NCBI RefSeq assembly: GCF_905220705.1
Contig: NZ_CAJNAT010000020.1
Span: 78,355 to 142,354, forward strand
DNA: 64,000 bases
Direction: 5' to 3'
Source of the DNA: Paraburkholderia domus
Lineage (GTDB): Bacteria > Pseudomonadota > Gammaproteobacteria > Burkholderiales > Burkholderiaceae
Below the pieces are notes generated by a model, which did no database searches, was not told the DNA's origin, and saw nothing but the letters and a program-made list of their open reading frames with translations. The position numbers and the translations under genes were made by a program. Positions 1 through 7,816 of this stretch are shown piece after piece (position 1 is the stretch's first letter; every line of letters starts with the position of its first letter).

Positions 1-691
1 ACTGTCCTTCAGCCGGCTGCTCAATCGCTGTGATCTCGGCGTCGTAATGAAACTCGACACCGTGCCGCACGCAAGCCTGCGCCAACCCGCGGGTGAACTT
101 GTGAATATCCCCAGTCGAATCCGAAGGCGTAAAAAACCCGCCAAAAAAATCACCCTGCAGCGTGGGCTCGATCGCATGCAACTCACTCGACGTCACCGGA
201 TTCCGGTCCAGCCCGCCTTCGCGCAGCATTTCATTCACCTTGCTTGCCGCGTCGAATTCCTTCTGGGTCTTATAGATGTGCAAGATGCCGCGCCGCTCCA
301 GATCGAAGTCGATCCCTTCGCGCTCGGCGATCGAAAACAGCTGCTCACGCGCCGCGATCGCGAGCCGCACCGTTTCGATGGTGTTCGCACGGTAATGCGG
401 GATCTGCCGCAAAAACTCACCCATCCACGAATACTTGTGCCACGTGGGCATCGGATTGAGCAGCAGCGGGGCGTCGCGCGTGAGCATCCAGCGCAAGCCC
501 TTCAGCACCGTGGCCGCGCTGTTCCAGACTTCGGCATTGCTGGCGGACAACTGGCCGCCGTTGGCGAACGAAGTCTCCATCGCCGCGTAGCGATGACGTT
601 CGAACACGGTAACGTGATGGCCGCGCTGAGCCAGGGCGTGAGCAGTCGTGACGCCGGTAATGCCGGCGCCGATAATGGCGATTCGTGACAT
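1..691 (-). CDS. FAD-dependent D-amino-acid dehydrogenase family protein (C-terminus cut by window edge)
   Basis: The start codon is at 691 and the gene runs off the left edge, so only the first 230 residues are visible. The N-terminus reads MSRIAIIGAGITGVTTAHAL, a dinucleotide-binding Rossmann fold with the GxGxxG pattern (GAGITG), followed by VTVFER and the SFANGGQLS segment typical of DadA-like flavoproteins. DadA enzymes oxidise D-amino acids, or in related proteins glycine or sarcosine, to oxo acids and ammonia at the inner membrane. A tandem glycine riboswitch lies in the 5' leader, so glycine probably controls expression and may be related to the substrate. The exact substrate cannot be told from the fragment. 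Confidence 0.85.
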   Translation of the reverse strand, partial: MSRIAIIGAGITGVTTAHALAQRGHHVTVFERHRYAAMETSFANGGQLSASNAEVWNSAATVLKGLRWMLTRDAPLLLNPMPTWHKYSWMGEFLRQIPHYRANTIETVRLAIAAREQLFSIAEREGIDFDLERRGILHIYKTQKEFDAASKVNEMLREGGLDRNPVTSSELHAIEPTLQGDFFGGFFTPSDSTGDIHKFTRGLAQACVRHGVEFHYDAEITAIEQPAEGQ

Positions 692-751
692 GACATGGTC
701 CAGAGTAGTTGAGCATCACCGGTGTCGATTTCTTGTCGAAACCGGCGTCGA

Positions 752-955
752 TGCCCCATCTGTCCATGTACCTGAGAGTTTCTTCCCGTGAGCCTACGCG
801 CCTTGATGCACCCGTATGCAGGGAATCCCCTTCGGTGGGCGCGCACGGCGCCGCTCTCCAGATGTTCCAGCTGCGCGGTCCTTTTGCCTGAGAGTTTCCG
901 GGGCGGTTGCTCCGTCGGCGTCGTCACAACCTTCTGACGATCTCTCCCGCGCTGC
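752..955 (-). promoter_or_regulatory. Tandem glycine riboswitch (gcvT element, two aptamers)
   Basis: Reading the minus strand, aptamer 1 begins with GGGAGAGA (about 948-941) and closes with AAACTCTCAGGCAAAAGGAC (about 897-878). Aptamer 2 begins near TGGAGAG (860-854) and closes with AAACTCTCAGGTACATGGAC (about 782-763). The paired GGAGAG / CTCTCAGG blocks are the hallmark of the two-aptamer glycine riboswitch. The element ends about 60 nt before the start codon at 691. In other bacteria it usually activates glycine-cleavage genes; here it leads an amino-acid oxidase gene. Confidence 0.9.
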
Positions 956-1035
956 ATTGCAGAACGGCTCGACAATACCGGGCAAAATTTTTCTCCGCAA
1001 GTGTTTCCTGCGCTGCAACGCGCAATCGGCCATGC

Positions 1036-1995
1036 TCACGGCCGCTCCTTCGGCTCCTGTGCCCGCCGCCCCGGCGTCGCACCGGCGCGCTGGTACACCC
1101 CCGCGAACTTGGTACAGGCGGTGCGAATCATCTCGATCAGCGTCGCAGCGACGGTGGTGCTCAGCTCGATATCGCGGCAGATCAATCCGATCGTCATGTC
1201 CGGCAGCGGCTCGGCCAAGCCGATCCTGCGCAGCAAGCCCTTGTACGGCGCCATATGGAACGGCAGTTCCGACCATAGGCTGATGCGGTCAGTGGTGCTG
1301 GCCATCTCCAGGTATAGCGATGTCGACGTGCAACGCAGCACGTTTTTCGGCGGCGCGACGTCCTGGCTGCTGAACAGCGTGCCGATCAGGCTCGTCGAAT
1401 CGTCGAGTGCGTCCCAGCTGAGCCACGCCGCCTGGGTGAGACCCTGGAGAGAATGCGTGCCGCGCAGCGGATGGCCGGTGCGCACGCCCAGCGTCGTGGC
1501 GATGGTGTAGAGCGTCTCCCAGTGGAAACGCGTATCGGTCGGCTGGCCGATGCGCGAGACAAGGCCGAAATCGATCGAGCCGTCCGCAAGGCCTTCCTGG
1601 ATCTGCGGCGGACGCAATTCGAACACATTGACGGTGACCTGCGGATAGACCCGCGAAAACTCCCGCAATGCCTCGGCAAACGGCCCGGCAGACGTCACCG
1701 GCGTGACGCCCACCGTCACGGTGCCGCGCGCGATGCCGAGCAGTGTGGAGATGTCCTCGTGTGCGTGGCGCAGTTCCTGTTCGATCGCGCGCGCATGGCG
1801 AATCAGGCTTTGCCCGTATGGCGTGAGCTGCGTGCCCTTGGCTGAACGCACGAACATCGGCGCGCCGAGTTCCGCCTCCAGATCGGCCAGCGCCTTGCTC
1901 ACGGCCGGCTGCGTGACGTGCAGCGCACGCGACGCCTCGTGGATGCTGCCGTTCTCCGCGACGGCGATCAATGAGCGCAATTGGTGAAGTTTCAT
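1036..1995 (-). CDS. LysR-family transcriptional regulator
   Basis: A 319-residue protein starting MKLHQLRSLIAVAENGS. The N-terminal winged helix-turn-helix (residues 1-60, with the LHVTQPAVSKALADLE recognition region) is followed by a LysR substrate-binding domain beginning near IARGTVTVGVTP. The start at 1995 was chosen because the family alignment begins there; a longer upstream reading adds 39 residues with no family match. It is divergent from the MFS gene at 2175, the classical layout of a LysR regulator and its target, so it probably controls the MFS-amidohydrolase pair. The effector is unknown. Confidence 0.92.
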   Translation of the reverse strand: MKLHQLRSLIAVAENGSIHEASRALHVTQPAVSKALADLEAELGAPMFVRSAKGTQLTPYGQSLIRHARAIEQELRHAHEDISTLLGIARGTVTVGVTPVTSAGPFAEALREFSRVYPQVTVNVFELRPPQIQEGLADGSIDFGLVSRIGQPTDTRFHWETLYTIATTLGVRTGHPLRGTHSLQGLTQAAWLSWDALDDSTSLIGTLFSSQDVAPPKNVLRCTSTSLYLEMASTTDRISLWSELPFHMAPYKGLLRRIGLAEPLPDMTIGLICRDIELSTTVAATLIEMIRTACTKFAGVYQRAGATPGRRAQEPKERP

Positions 1996-2174
1996 CGTCG
2001 AATCCAATCGAATAGTGCCCGGCTGTGTGCCGCGGCAGCCTCCAGTGTGGGGATAAATAAAAGTGATGGCTATAAAAACAAACGATTTGCGCTCGGAATT
2101 TGACGACCGCACTGTTCGGTTGACGTCGGCGGGAAAGCGACGCAGCCCCTTCCACCGGAATCATCGGAATCGTT

Positions 2175-3521
2175 ATGGCAAATCTGCACACCTCGCTGCA
2201 ACCCGCGTCAGTCGACGCGGTGTCCCAGGAGCCGGTTCAGGGGCTCGCTCAGTTGTCCGCGCAGACTTCGGCCCGGCCCCGCGCCTCGACGTTCGCGCTG
2301 ATCGCAGCGACCACGTTAGGCAATGGCCTGGAGATGTTCGACTTCACGATCTACAGCTTCTTCGCGGTTCTGATCGGCAAGCTGTTCTTTCCGTCGCATA
2401 CGGCTTTTGGCTCGCTGCTGATGGCGGTCGCCACCTTCGGCATCGGTTTCGTGATGCGGCCGCTGGGCGGCATCGTTATCGGTAACTATGCGGACCGGGC
2501 CGGCCGTAAAGCGGCGATGACGCTGACCATAGCGCTGATGGCGCTCGGCACGGCAACAATCGGCCTTGCGCCCACTTATGCGCAGATCGGCCTGTTCGCG
2601 CCGCTGCTGATCGTGCTCGGCCGTTTGTTGCAAGGCTTCTCGGCAGGCGGCGAGATCGGCGCGTCGACCACGCTGCTGATGGAGTCGGGCGTGCGGTCCA
2701 CGCGCGGCTTTCTGGTTGGCTGGCAACTGGCGAGCCAGGGTGCTGCGGCGCTGGTCGGCGCGCTCAGCGGCTTTCTGCTGTCGCATTTCCTCGCGCCTGC
2801 CGATCTGGAAAGCTGGGGCTGGCGCATTCCGTTCCTTTGCGGTCTGCTGATCGGACCGGTCGGTATGTATATCCGCCGCGCGCTGGATGAAACGCATCAG
2901 GCCACGGCGCGTGAAAGCAGCGCGTTTCGTGAGGTGATGGCACGTCATTGGCGGCAAGTGTGTGTCGGGATTCTGATGATGGTGGGCGGCACGGCGTCGA
3001 TGTACATCGTCGTGTTCTACATGCCGACTTATCTGATCCGTGTGCTGCATATGCCCCCAAGCACCGCGTTTCTGTCGGGTTGCGTGGCCGGCGCGGTCTT
3101 GCTGATCGGCTCGCCGCTCGCAGGCCTGCTGTCGGATCGGCTGCCGCGTCGCAAGCCGCTGGTCGTCGGCGCCACGCTGCTCGGCGCCGTGTTGATCTAT
3201 CCGGCGTTCTGGCTGCTCAACCACACCGCGCAACTCGGCGTCGCGCTGACGGTGATTGCCGCGCTGGTCAGCTGTCTCGCGCTCGCTTCCAGCCCGGTTT
3301 TTCTGATTCTGATGGAAGGCTTTCCGAAGCATGTGCGGGCCACGGGTTTTTCCGTGGTGTACAGCGTCGGCGTGTCGGTGTTCGGCGGCTTTGCGCAATT
3401 CATCGTGACGTGGCTCATCAGCACGACAGGCAATCCCATGTCGCCCGCCTGGTACATGGTCACGTGCAGCGCGGTGTCGCTCGGTGCACTGGCGGCGTTG
3501 AAAGAGCATCACGCTGACTGA
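2175..3521 (+). CDS. MFS transporter, metabolite:H+ symporter (MHS) type
   Basis: A 448-residue inner-membrane protein with about 12 hydrophobic segments. The family loop is visible as NYADRAGRKAAM after segment 2, and GRLLQGFSAGGEIGAS is the MHS/sugar-porter signature of segment 4. LSDRLPRRK repeats the loop motif in the second half. Members of the ProP/KgtP/citrate group import carboxylates, betaines or aromatic acids with protons. The M20 amidohydrolase 100 bp downstream on the same strand suggests that the cargo is an N-acyl amino acid or similar conjugate. The cytoplasmic N-terminus is slightly extended. Confidence 0.92.
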   Translation: MANLHTSLQPASVDAVSQEPVQGLAQLSAQTSARPRASTFALIAATTLGNGLEMFDFTIYSFFAVLIGKLFFPSHTAFGSLLMAVATFGIGFVMRPLGGIVIGNYADRAGRKAAMTLTIALMALGTATIGLAPTYAQIGLFAPLLIVLGRLLQGFSAGGEIGASTTLLMESGVRSTRGFLVGWQLASQGAAALVGALSGFLLSHFLAPADLESWGWRIPFLCGLLIGPVGMYIRRALDETHQATARESSAFREVMARHWRQVCVGILMMVGGTASMYIVVFYMPTYLIRVLHMPPSTAFLSGCVAGAVLLIGSPLAGLLSDRLPRRKPLVVGATLLGAVLIYPAFWLLNHTAQLGVALTVIAALVSCLALASSPVFLILMEGFPKHVRATGFSVVYSVGVSVFGGFAQFIVTWLISTTGNPMSPAWYMVTCSAVSLGALAALKEHHAD

Positions 3522-3580
3522 ACGCTCCGGATTAGAGATTTCAATCAATTGCAGCGCAGTCAATCAAGAGAAGTGACTGG

Positions 3581-3613
3581 CAGGATCAACAGGACCAACA
3601 GAACCAACAGGAG
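3581..3613 (+). repeat. Short 9-bp tandem repeat in the leader of the amidohydrolase gene
   Basis: CAGGATCAA, CAGGACCAA, CAGAACCAA and a partial CAGGAG follow one another without gaps. The final CAGGAG supplies the ribosome-binding site 8 nt before the ATG at 3622. Copy-number change here would shift upstream sequence but not the reading frame. Confidence 0.7.
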
Positions 3614-3621
3614 AACATCGC

Positions 3622-4827
3622 ATGCTTGAAGCACAAGTCGTTGAAGCGGATCTGGAATCAGCTGGACTTATCGCGGACGTCGTTGCCGACGAACAGACCT
3701 TTGTCGATCTGCGCCGCCAGATTCACGCACATCCGGAAACAGGCTTCGACGTCGTCAACACCGCGGAACTGGTCGCCGGTTTGCTGAAGACGTGGGGCTA
3801 TGACGTGCATACCGGCATCGGCGGCACGGGCGTGGTCGGCCAACTGAAACTGGGTAACGGTACGCGCAAAATCGGCATTCGTGCAGACATGGACGCCTTG
3901 CCGATTCACGAACAAACGCATCTGCCGTACGCCAGCCGGATTCCGGGCAAGATGCACGCCTGTGGCCACGACGGCCACACTGCGATCCTGCTCGCCGCCG
4001 CCAAGCATCTGGCGACGAGCCGCGGCTTCGACGGCACGCTCAACCTGATCTTTCAGCCTGACGAAGAAAACCTGTGCGGCGCGCGCCGCATGATCGAAGA
4101 GGGCCTGTTCGAGCGTTTTCCTTGCGACGCGGTCTACGCGCTGCACAACGGCCCGGGCATTCCGGTCGGCCAGTTCGTCGTGAAGACGGGTGGCGTGACG
4201 GCAGCCTCGGACGTCGCGACGGTCACGCTGACAGGCGTGGGCGGCCACGGTGCGATGCCGGACAGGGCACGCGATCCGATCGTCGCGGCCGGTTCGCTGA
4301 TCATGGCCTTGCAGACCATCGTCTCGCGCAACCTGCCTGCGTCTGAAGTGGGGGTCGTGAGCATTGGCGGCATTCATGCGGGCGCGACCCACAACGTGAT
4401 CCCCGACACCGTGAAGCTCCTGTTGAACATGCGCTCGACTCACCCCGAGATGCGCGAGCGGATCGAAAAACGCGTGCACGAAATCGTCACGCTGCAGGCG
4501 CAATGCTTCGGCGTGGAAGCCTCGATCGACTACAAACGGCTCGTGCCGGTGGTAGTCAATGCCGAGGCGCCGACCGCGCTAGCTCGTGATGTGCTCACCG
4601 ATCTGGTCGGCGCCGCGAACGTTCTGACCGACACCAAAGGCATGATGGGCAGCGAAGACTTCGCATGGATGTCCGACGTGGTGCCGGGCTGCTACGTGAT
4701 GATCGGTAACGGCGTGGGCGAGTGGGGCGGTTGCATGGTGCATAACCCCAAGTACGACTTCAACGACCGCATCATCAGTCTTGGCGCAAGCTACTGGGTC
4801 AAGCTCGTGGAAGCGTATCTCGGCTAA
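3622..4827 (+). CDS. M20 family metallo-amidohydrolase (hippurate hydrolase / aminoacylase-like)
   Basis: A 401-residue cytoplasmic enzyme. Metal and catalytic motifs of peptidase family M20D are present: HAHPET (35-40), MHACGHDGH (111-119, with the metal-binding Cys/His), the QPDEE glutamate pair (about 145-149) and MMGSEDFAWM near the C-terminus. The central lid domain begins around KTGGVTAASD. Relatives cleave N-acyl amino acids such as hippurate, or indole-acetyl amino acid conjugates. It follows the MFS importer by 100 bp and is likely co-transcribed with it under the divergent LysR protein. The exact substrate is inferred only to be an N-acylated amino acid. Confidence 0.92.
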   Translation: MLEAQVVEADLESAGLIADVVADEQTFVDLRRQIHAHPETGFDVVNTAELVAGLLKTWGYDVHTGIGGTGVVGQLKLGNGTRKIGIRADMDALPIHEQTHLPYASRIPGKMHACGHDGHTAILLAAAKHLATSRGFDGTLNLIFQPDEENLCGARRMIEEGLFERFPCDAVYALHNGPGIPVGQFVVKTGGVTAASDVATVTLTGVGGHGAMPDRARDPIVAAGSLIMALQTIVSRNLPASEVGVVSIGGIHAGATHNVIPDTVKLLLNMRSTHPEMRERIEKRVHEIVTLQAQCFGVEASIDYKRLVPVVVNAEAPTALARDVLTDLVGAANVLTDTKGMMGSEDFAWMSDVVPGCYVMIGNGVGEWGGCMVHNPKYDFNDRIISLGASYWVKLVEAYLG

Positions 4828-4994
4828 CCCGCCTTCTGGGCTCGACAGCGGGCAGAGGGCACGTGCGCAGTCCTGCGTGATAAGCGCTGTTCAACTGCGC
4901 ATGCGGATTTTTCAAGTCCGGATTGAAGGCTTGAATCGGCGACATCGGCTATATTGAGCGGCACTACCTGACTTCAATTCACGAGGAGAACGCC

Positions 4995-5627
4995 GTGCCC
5001 GCTGTCACAACGCTGCTTGCCTTCGCCCTGATCTCGCTCGGCATGGTGCTCACGCCCGGCCCGAACATGATTTACCTGATCTCGCGATCGCTCTGCCAGG
5101 GGCGGCGCGCCGGGCTCGTGTCGCTCGGCGGGGTTGCGCTCGGCTACGTGTTCTACATGTTCTGCGCGGCGTTCGGTATCACCGCGCTGCTGCTGACCGT
5201 GCCTTATGCGTATGACGCGTTGCGTTTCGGCGGCGCGCTGTATCTCCTGTATCTGGCGTGGCAAGCGGTCAAGCCGGGCGGGCGTTCACCGTTCCAGGTG
5301 CGCGACCTGCCGCACGACAGCGGCCGAAAACTCTTCACCATGGGCCTCGTCACGAACCTCGCGAATCCGAAGATCGCTGTGATGTATCTGTCGCTGCTGC
5401 CGCAGTTCATTTCGCCGGAGCACGGCAGCGTGCTCACGCAGTCGATCGCGTTGGGCTGCGTGCAGATCGTCATCGCCGTCACGATCAATGCGCTGATCGC
5501 GAGCACGGCGGGCTCGATCGCCGGGTTTCTCGCAGGGCGGCCGGTGTGGCTGCAGGTGCAACGCTGGCTGATGGGCACCGTGCTCGCCGGTCTGGCCGTG
5601 CGGATCGCACTCGATTCGCGCCGTTAA
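4995..5627 (+). CDS. LysE/RhtB family amino-acid exporter
   Basis: A 210-residue inner-membrane protein with about six hydrophobic segments. The family hallmark is at the N-terminus, LTPGPNMIYLISRSLCQGRRAG (about residues 18-39), and the central GLVTNLANPKIAVMYLS motif follows. These proteins export amino acids or homoserine lactone-like compounds by proton antiport. It has its own leader with GAGGAG before the GTG at 4995. It is monocistronic by position, ending 99 bp before a convergent gene. Substrate unknown. Confidence 0.9.
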   Translation: MPAVTTLLAFALISLGMVLTPGPNMIYLISRSLCQGRRAGLVSLGGVALGYVFYMFCAAFGITALLLTVPYAYDALRFGGALYLLYLAWQAVKPGGRSPFQVRDLPHDSGRKLFTMGLVTNLANPKIAVMYLSLLPQFISPEHGSVLTQSIALGCVQIVIAVTINALIASTAGSIAGFLAGRPVWLQVQRWLMGTVLAGLAVRIALDSRR

Positions 5628-5726
5628 ACCGGACATTGAAGACTCGCCTGAGTCTGCATCGTCGACGTCCTGCTTGCGTCCCGGTCGTCTTGGGCGTCCA
5701 TCGCGGGCGGCCTGCGTGCATCATGC

Positions 5727-6254
5727 TCACAGCGTCTTGTACATGATGGTGGTCGAGTCAAGCTGCGCCTCCTGCGTGTCGCGGCAAAACCGCGGGATCA
5801 CGCCGGCCGTCTGGTAGCCGAGTGCGGCATAGAGCGGCTCGGCCTTGTCGCCGGTGCGCGTGTCGAGCGTCAGCAGGCTGCGCTGCAACTGGTGCGCACG
5901 GTGTTCCAGTTCCGTCATCAGCGCTTTGGCAATGCCCTGGCGGCGAAACGCCGGGTGGACCAGCAGCTTGCGCACCTTGGCGCGATGACGCTGGTTCGGC
6001 ATCGTGTCGTAATCCAGTTGCACAGTGCCGGCGATCGACTCGCCATGGCGAGCGACGAACAGCACAAGCACGCCCGCGCGCAGCGACGGCAGCACCTTGC
6101 CGCTCCAGAACGCCTCACTCTCCTCGACGCTGTACGGCAGCACAAATCCGACGCTCGCGCCGTTATGGACGCAGGCATGCAGGAGCGCGCCGAGTTCGGA
6201 TAGATGGTGAACGAGGTCGTCGGCGGAAAAGCTCGTGATGGTGGTCGCGCTCAT
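5727..6254 (-). CDS. GNAT-family N-acetyltransferase
   Basis: A 175-residue protein with the acetyl-CoA-binding motif RRQGIAKAL at about residues 104-112, preceded by the beta strand VRKLLVHPAF and followed by LYAALGYQTAGVIP. It lies 12 nt downstream of the XRE-cupin regulator on the same strand, so the two probably form one operon and the regulator may sense a compound this enzyme modifies. The acceptor substrate cannot be deduced. Confidence 0.9.
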   Translation of the reverse strand: MSATTITSFSADDLVHHLSELGALLHACVHNGASVGFVLPYSVEESEAFWSGKVLPSLRAGVLVLFVARHGESIAGTVQLDYDTMPNQRHRAKVRKLLVHPAFRRQGIAKALMTELEHRAHQLQRSLLTLDTRTGDKAEPLYAALGYQTAGVIPRFCRDTQEAQLDSTTIMYKTL

Positions 6255-6266
6255 AGTGGCTCGAAC

Positions 6267-6839
6267 TCAGACGATGAAGAGGAGGTAGCGGGCCGCGCTG
6301 TGCGCGGGCGTGACGAACGCGCTGGCGCCGAATAACTGATAGCGCAGACAGTCGCCGGGTTGCAGATCGTGGCCTTGGCCGTCGACGGTGATCTGCAGTT
6401 GCCCTTCGAGCAGGATCAGATGATGTTCGAGGCCGGCCCGCGGCGACGCGTCGTAAGTGATGCGCACGCCGGCATCGAGTTCGCACTCCAGCGCCTCGCC
6501 GCTCAGCGCCTGGGCCGGTGGCGACACGGAGCGGCGCCGGAAGCCAACGCTCGCGTCGGTCCAGACCGCCTGCGCCTCGCGTGGCACCAGCGGTGCGAAG
6601 TCTTCTTCGACCATGTGCATGAGGCGCGACATCGGCAAGCCGTAGGCGACGCAGAGCTTGCCCAGCACGCTCGCCGTGGGGCTCACGGCGGCGTTTTCGA
6701 GGCGCGACAGGGTGGCGCGGCTGACGTTGCTGAGCTTCGCGAGATCGTCGAGCGACCAGTTTCGCTCGGCGCGCAGCCCTCGCAGACGCTGGGCGATGCG
6801 GCGGTCGATGGTGTTGTCGTCGGGGTGTGTCTTTTCCAT
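6267..6839 (-). CDS. XRE-family regulator with C-terminal cupin sensor domain
   Basis: A 190-residue regulator starting MEKTHPDDNTIDRRIAQRL. The helix-turn-helix spans about residues 12-66 (WSLDDLAKLSNVSRATLSRL). The C-terminal cupin is about residues 110-185 (HHLILLEGQLQITVDGQ, LQPGDCLRYQ). This domain pair is common in small-molecule-responsive repressors of amino-acid or sugar catabolism. The start at 6839 sits inside a perfect 13-bp inverted repeat, a probable autoregulatory operator. It heads the GNAT gene. Confidence 0.9.
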   Translation of the reverse strand: MEKTHPDDNTIDRRIAQRLRGLRAERNWSLDDLAKLSNVSRATLSRLENAAVSPTASVLGKLCVAYGLPMSRLMHMVEEDFAPLVPREAQAVWTDASVGFRRRSVSPPAQALSGEALECELDAGVRITYDASPRAGLEHHLILLEGQLQITVDGQGHDLQPGDCLRYQLFGASAFVTPAHSAARYLLFIV

Positions 6840-6868
6840 ATTCGGGAAATTATCTCGAATATGGAAAA
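6832..6868. promoter_or_regulatory. Perfect 13-bp inverted repeat covering the XRE-cupin start codon
   Basis: TTTTCCATATTCG (6832-6844) and CGAATATGGAAAA (6856-6868) are exact reverse complements separated by 11 bp. The start codon of the XRE-cupin gene (6837-6839) lies inside the left arm. A dimeric helix-turn-helix protein bound here would block transcription or translation of its own gene. Confidence 0.7.
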
Positions 6869-7064
6869 TCGTCAACGAAACAAAAACGTGCCGGGAAGGA
6901 TGCGGACGCGCTCGGGACGCACCTCGCCATTGCGGAGATTCGTACACCGCGAGCTGCCGGGGCGTTTATCATAGTGCCCACAAACTAAAACCTGCCGCCT
7001 GGCTGTGCAACGGTAAGGCACACCCTCCACGAGACCCGGCGGCGCATGCCGCGACATCCTCTTT

Positions 7065-7769
7065 ATGAACTCCACTCCCGACGCTGTTTCCCGTCCCTCC
7101 ATCCGCGCGTTGACCTTGCTTGAAGGGCGCGTACTCGGCGTGCTCGTCGAAAAGCAGCACACCGTACCGGACAGTTATCCGCTTTCGCTGAACGCGCTGA
7201 CCTTGGGCTGCAATCAGAAGACCGGCCGCGCGCCCGTGATGAATGCGACCGAAGCTGAGGTGCTGACCGCCGTCGACGGATTGAAGCGCCTGAGTCTGGT
7301 AATGGAAGGCAGCAGCAGCCGCGTGCCGCGCTTTGAGCACAACATGAATCGGGTGCTGGGGTTGCCGAGTCAGTCGGCGGCCTTGCTGACCACGTTGCTG
7401 CTGCGCGGTCCGCAGACCGCGGCCGAGTTACGTTTGAATAGTGCGCGCCTGCATGGATTCGCCGACATCTCGTCGGTCGATGCGTTTCTCGACGAGTTGG
7501 CTGCCAACGATCCGCCGCGGGTGGTGAAGCTGGCCCGCACGCCGGGCGAGCGTGAAAATCGCTGGACGCATCTGCTATGCGGCGAAATCAGCGCGAGCGA
7601 TCTTGCACAGCCGGGCGGGGAAGATGAGGTTGTGCCGCTGTCGGCGTTCGAGGCGGTCAAAGCTGAACAGAAGCGGCTTGCCGATGAGGTGAGCCGGCTT
7701 CAGGTGGTGGTGCGGCGCATGGCGGCCGAGTTGGGGATTGAAGTCGGCGAGCTGGGCACGGGGGATTGA
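7065..7769 (+). CDS. YceH family protein (DUF480)
   Basis: A 234-residue protein with the YceH signature near the start: LTLLEGRVLGVLVEKQHTVP, then YPLSLNALTLGCNQKT and RVPRFEHNM. The family adopts two winged-helix domains and ends here in a coiled-coil-like tail (LADEVSRLQVVVRRMAAELG). Its cellular role is not established. It is divergent from the XRE-cupin gene and convergent with the MipA gene, so it appears to be a single-gene unit. Confidence 0.92.
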   Translation: MNSTPDAVSRPSIRALTLLEGRVLGVLVEKQHTVPDSYPLSLNALTLGCNQKTGRAPVMNATEAEVLTAVDGLKRLSLVMEGSSSRVPRFEHNMNRVLGLPSQSAALLTTLLLRGPQTAAELRLNSARLHGFADISSVDAFLDELAANDPPRVVKLARTPGERENRWTHLLCGEISASDLAQPGGEDEVVPLSAFEAVKAEQKRLADEVSRLQVVVRRMAAELGIEVGELGTGD

Positions 7770-7780
7770 AACACGATGGA

Positions 7781-7809
7781 CTTTTCGCGCGCGGCGAGCG
7801 CGTGAAAAG
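7781..7809. terminator. Probable bidirectional terminator between yceH and the MipA gene
   Basis: CTTTTCGCGCGC and GCGCGTGAAAAG form a 12-bp stem with one mismatch and a five-base loop. It sits exactly between two convergent genes. The T-rich ends of the stem give short U tracts on both strands. Confidence 0.55.
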
Positions 7810-7816
7810 CCAGAAA

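Noticed and set aside
2316..3563. 415-codon open frame antisense to the MFS gene
   Set aside because: Low-complexity Arg/His/Gln-rich translation typical of a shadow frame; the sense frame has clear MFS motifs.
5640..5655. AGACTC/GAGTCT hairpin between the LysE and GNAT genes
   Set aside because: Six-base arms and no U tract are too weak to call a terminator.
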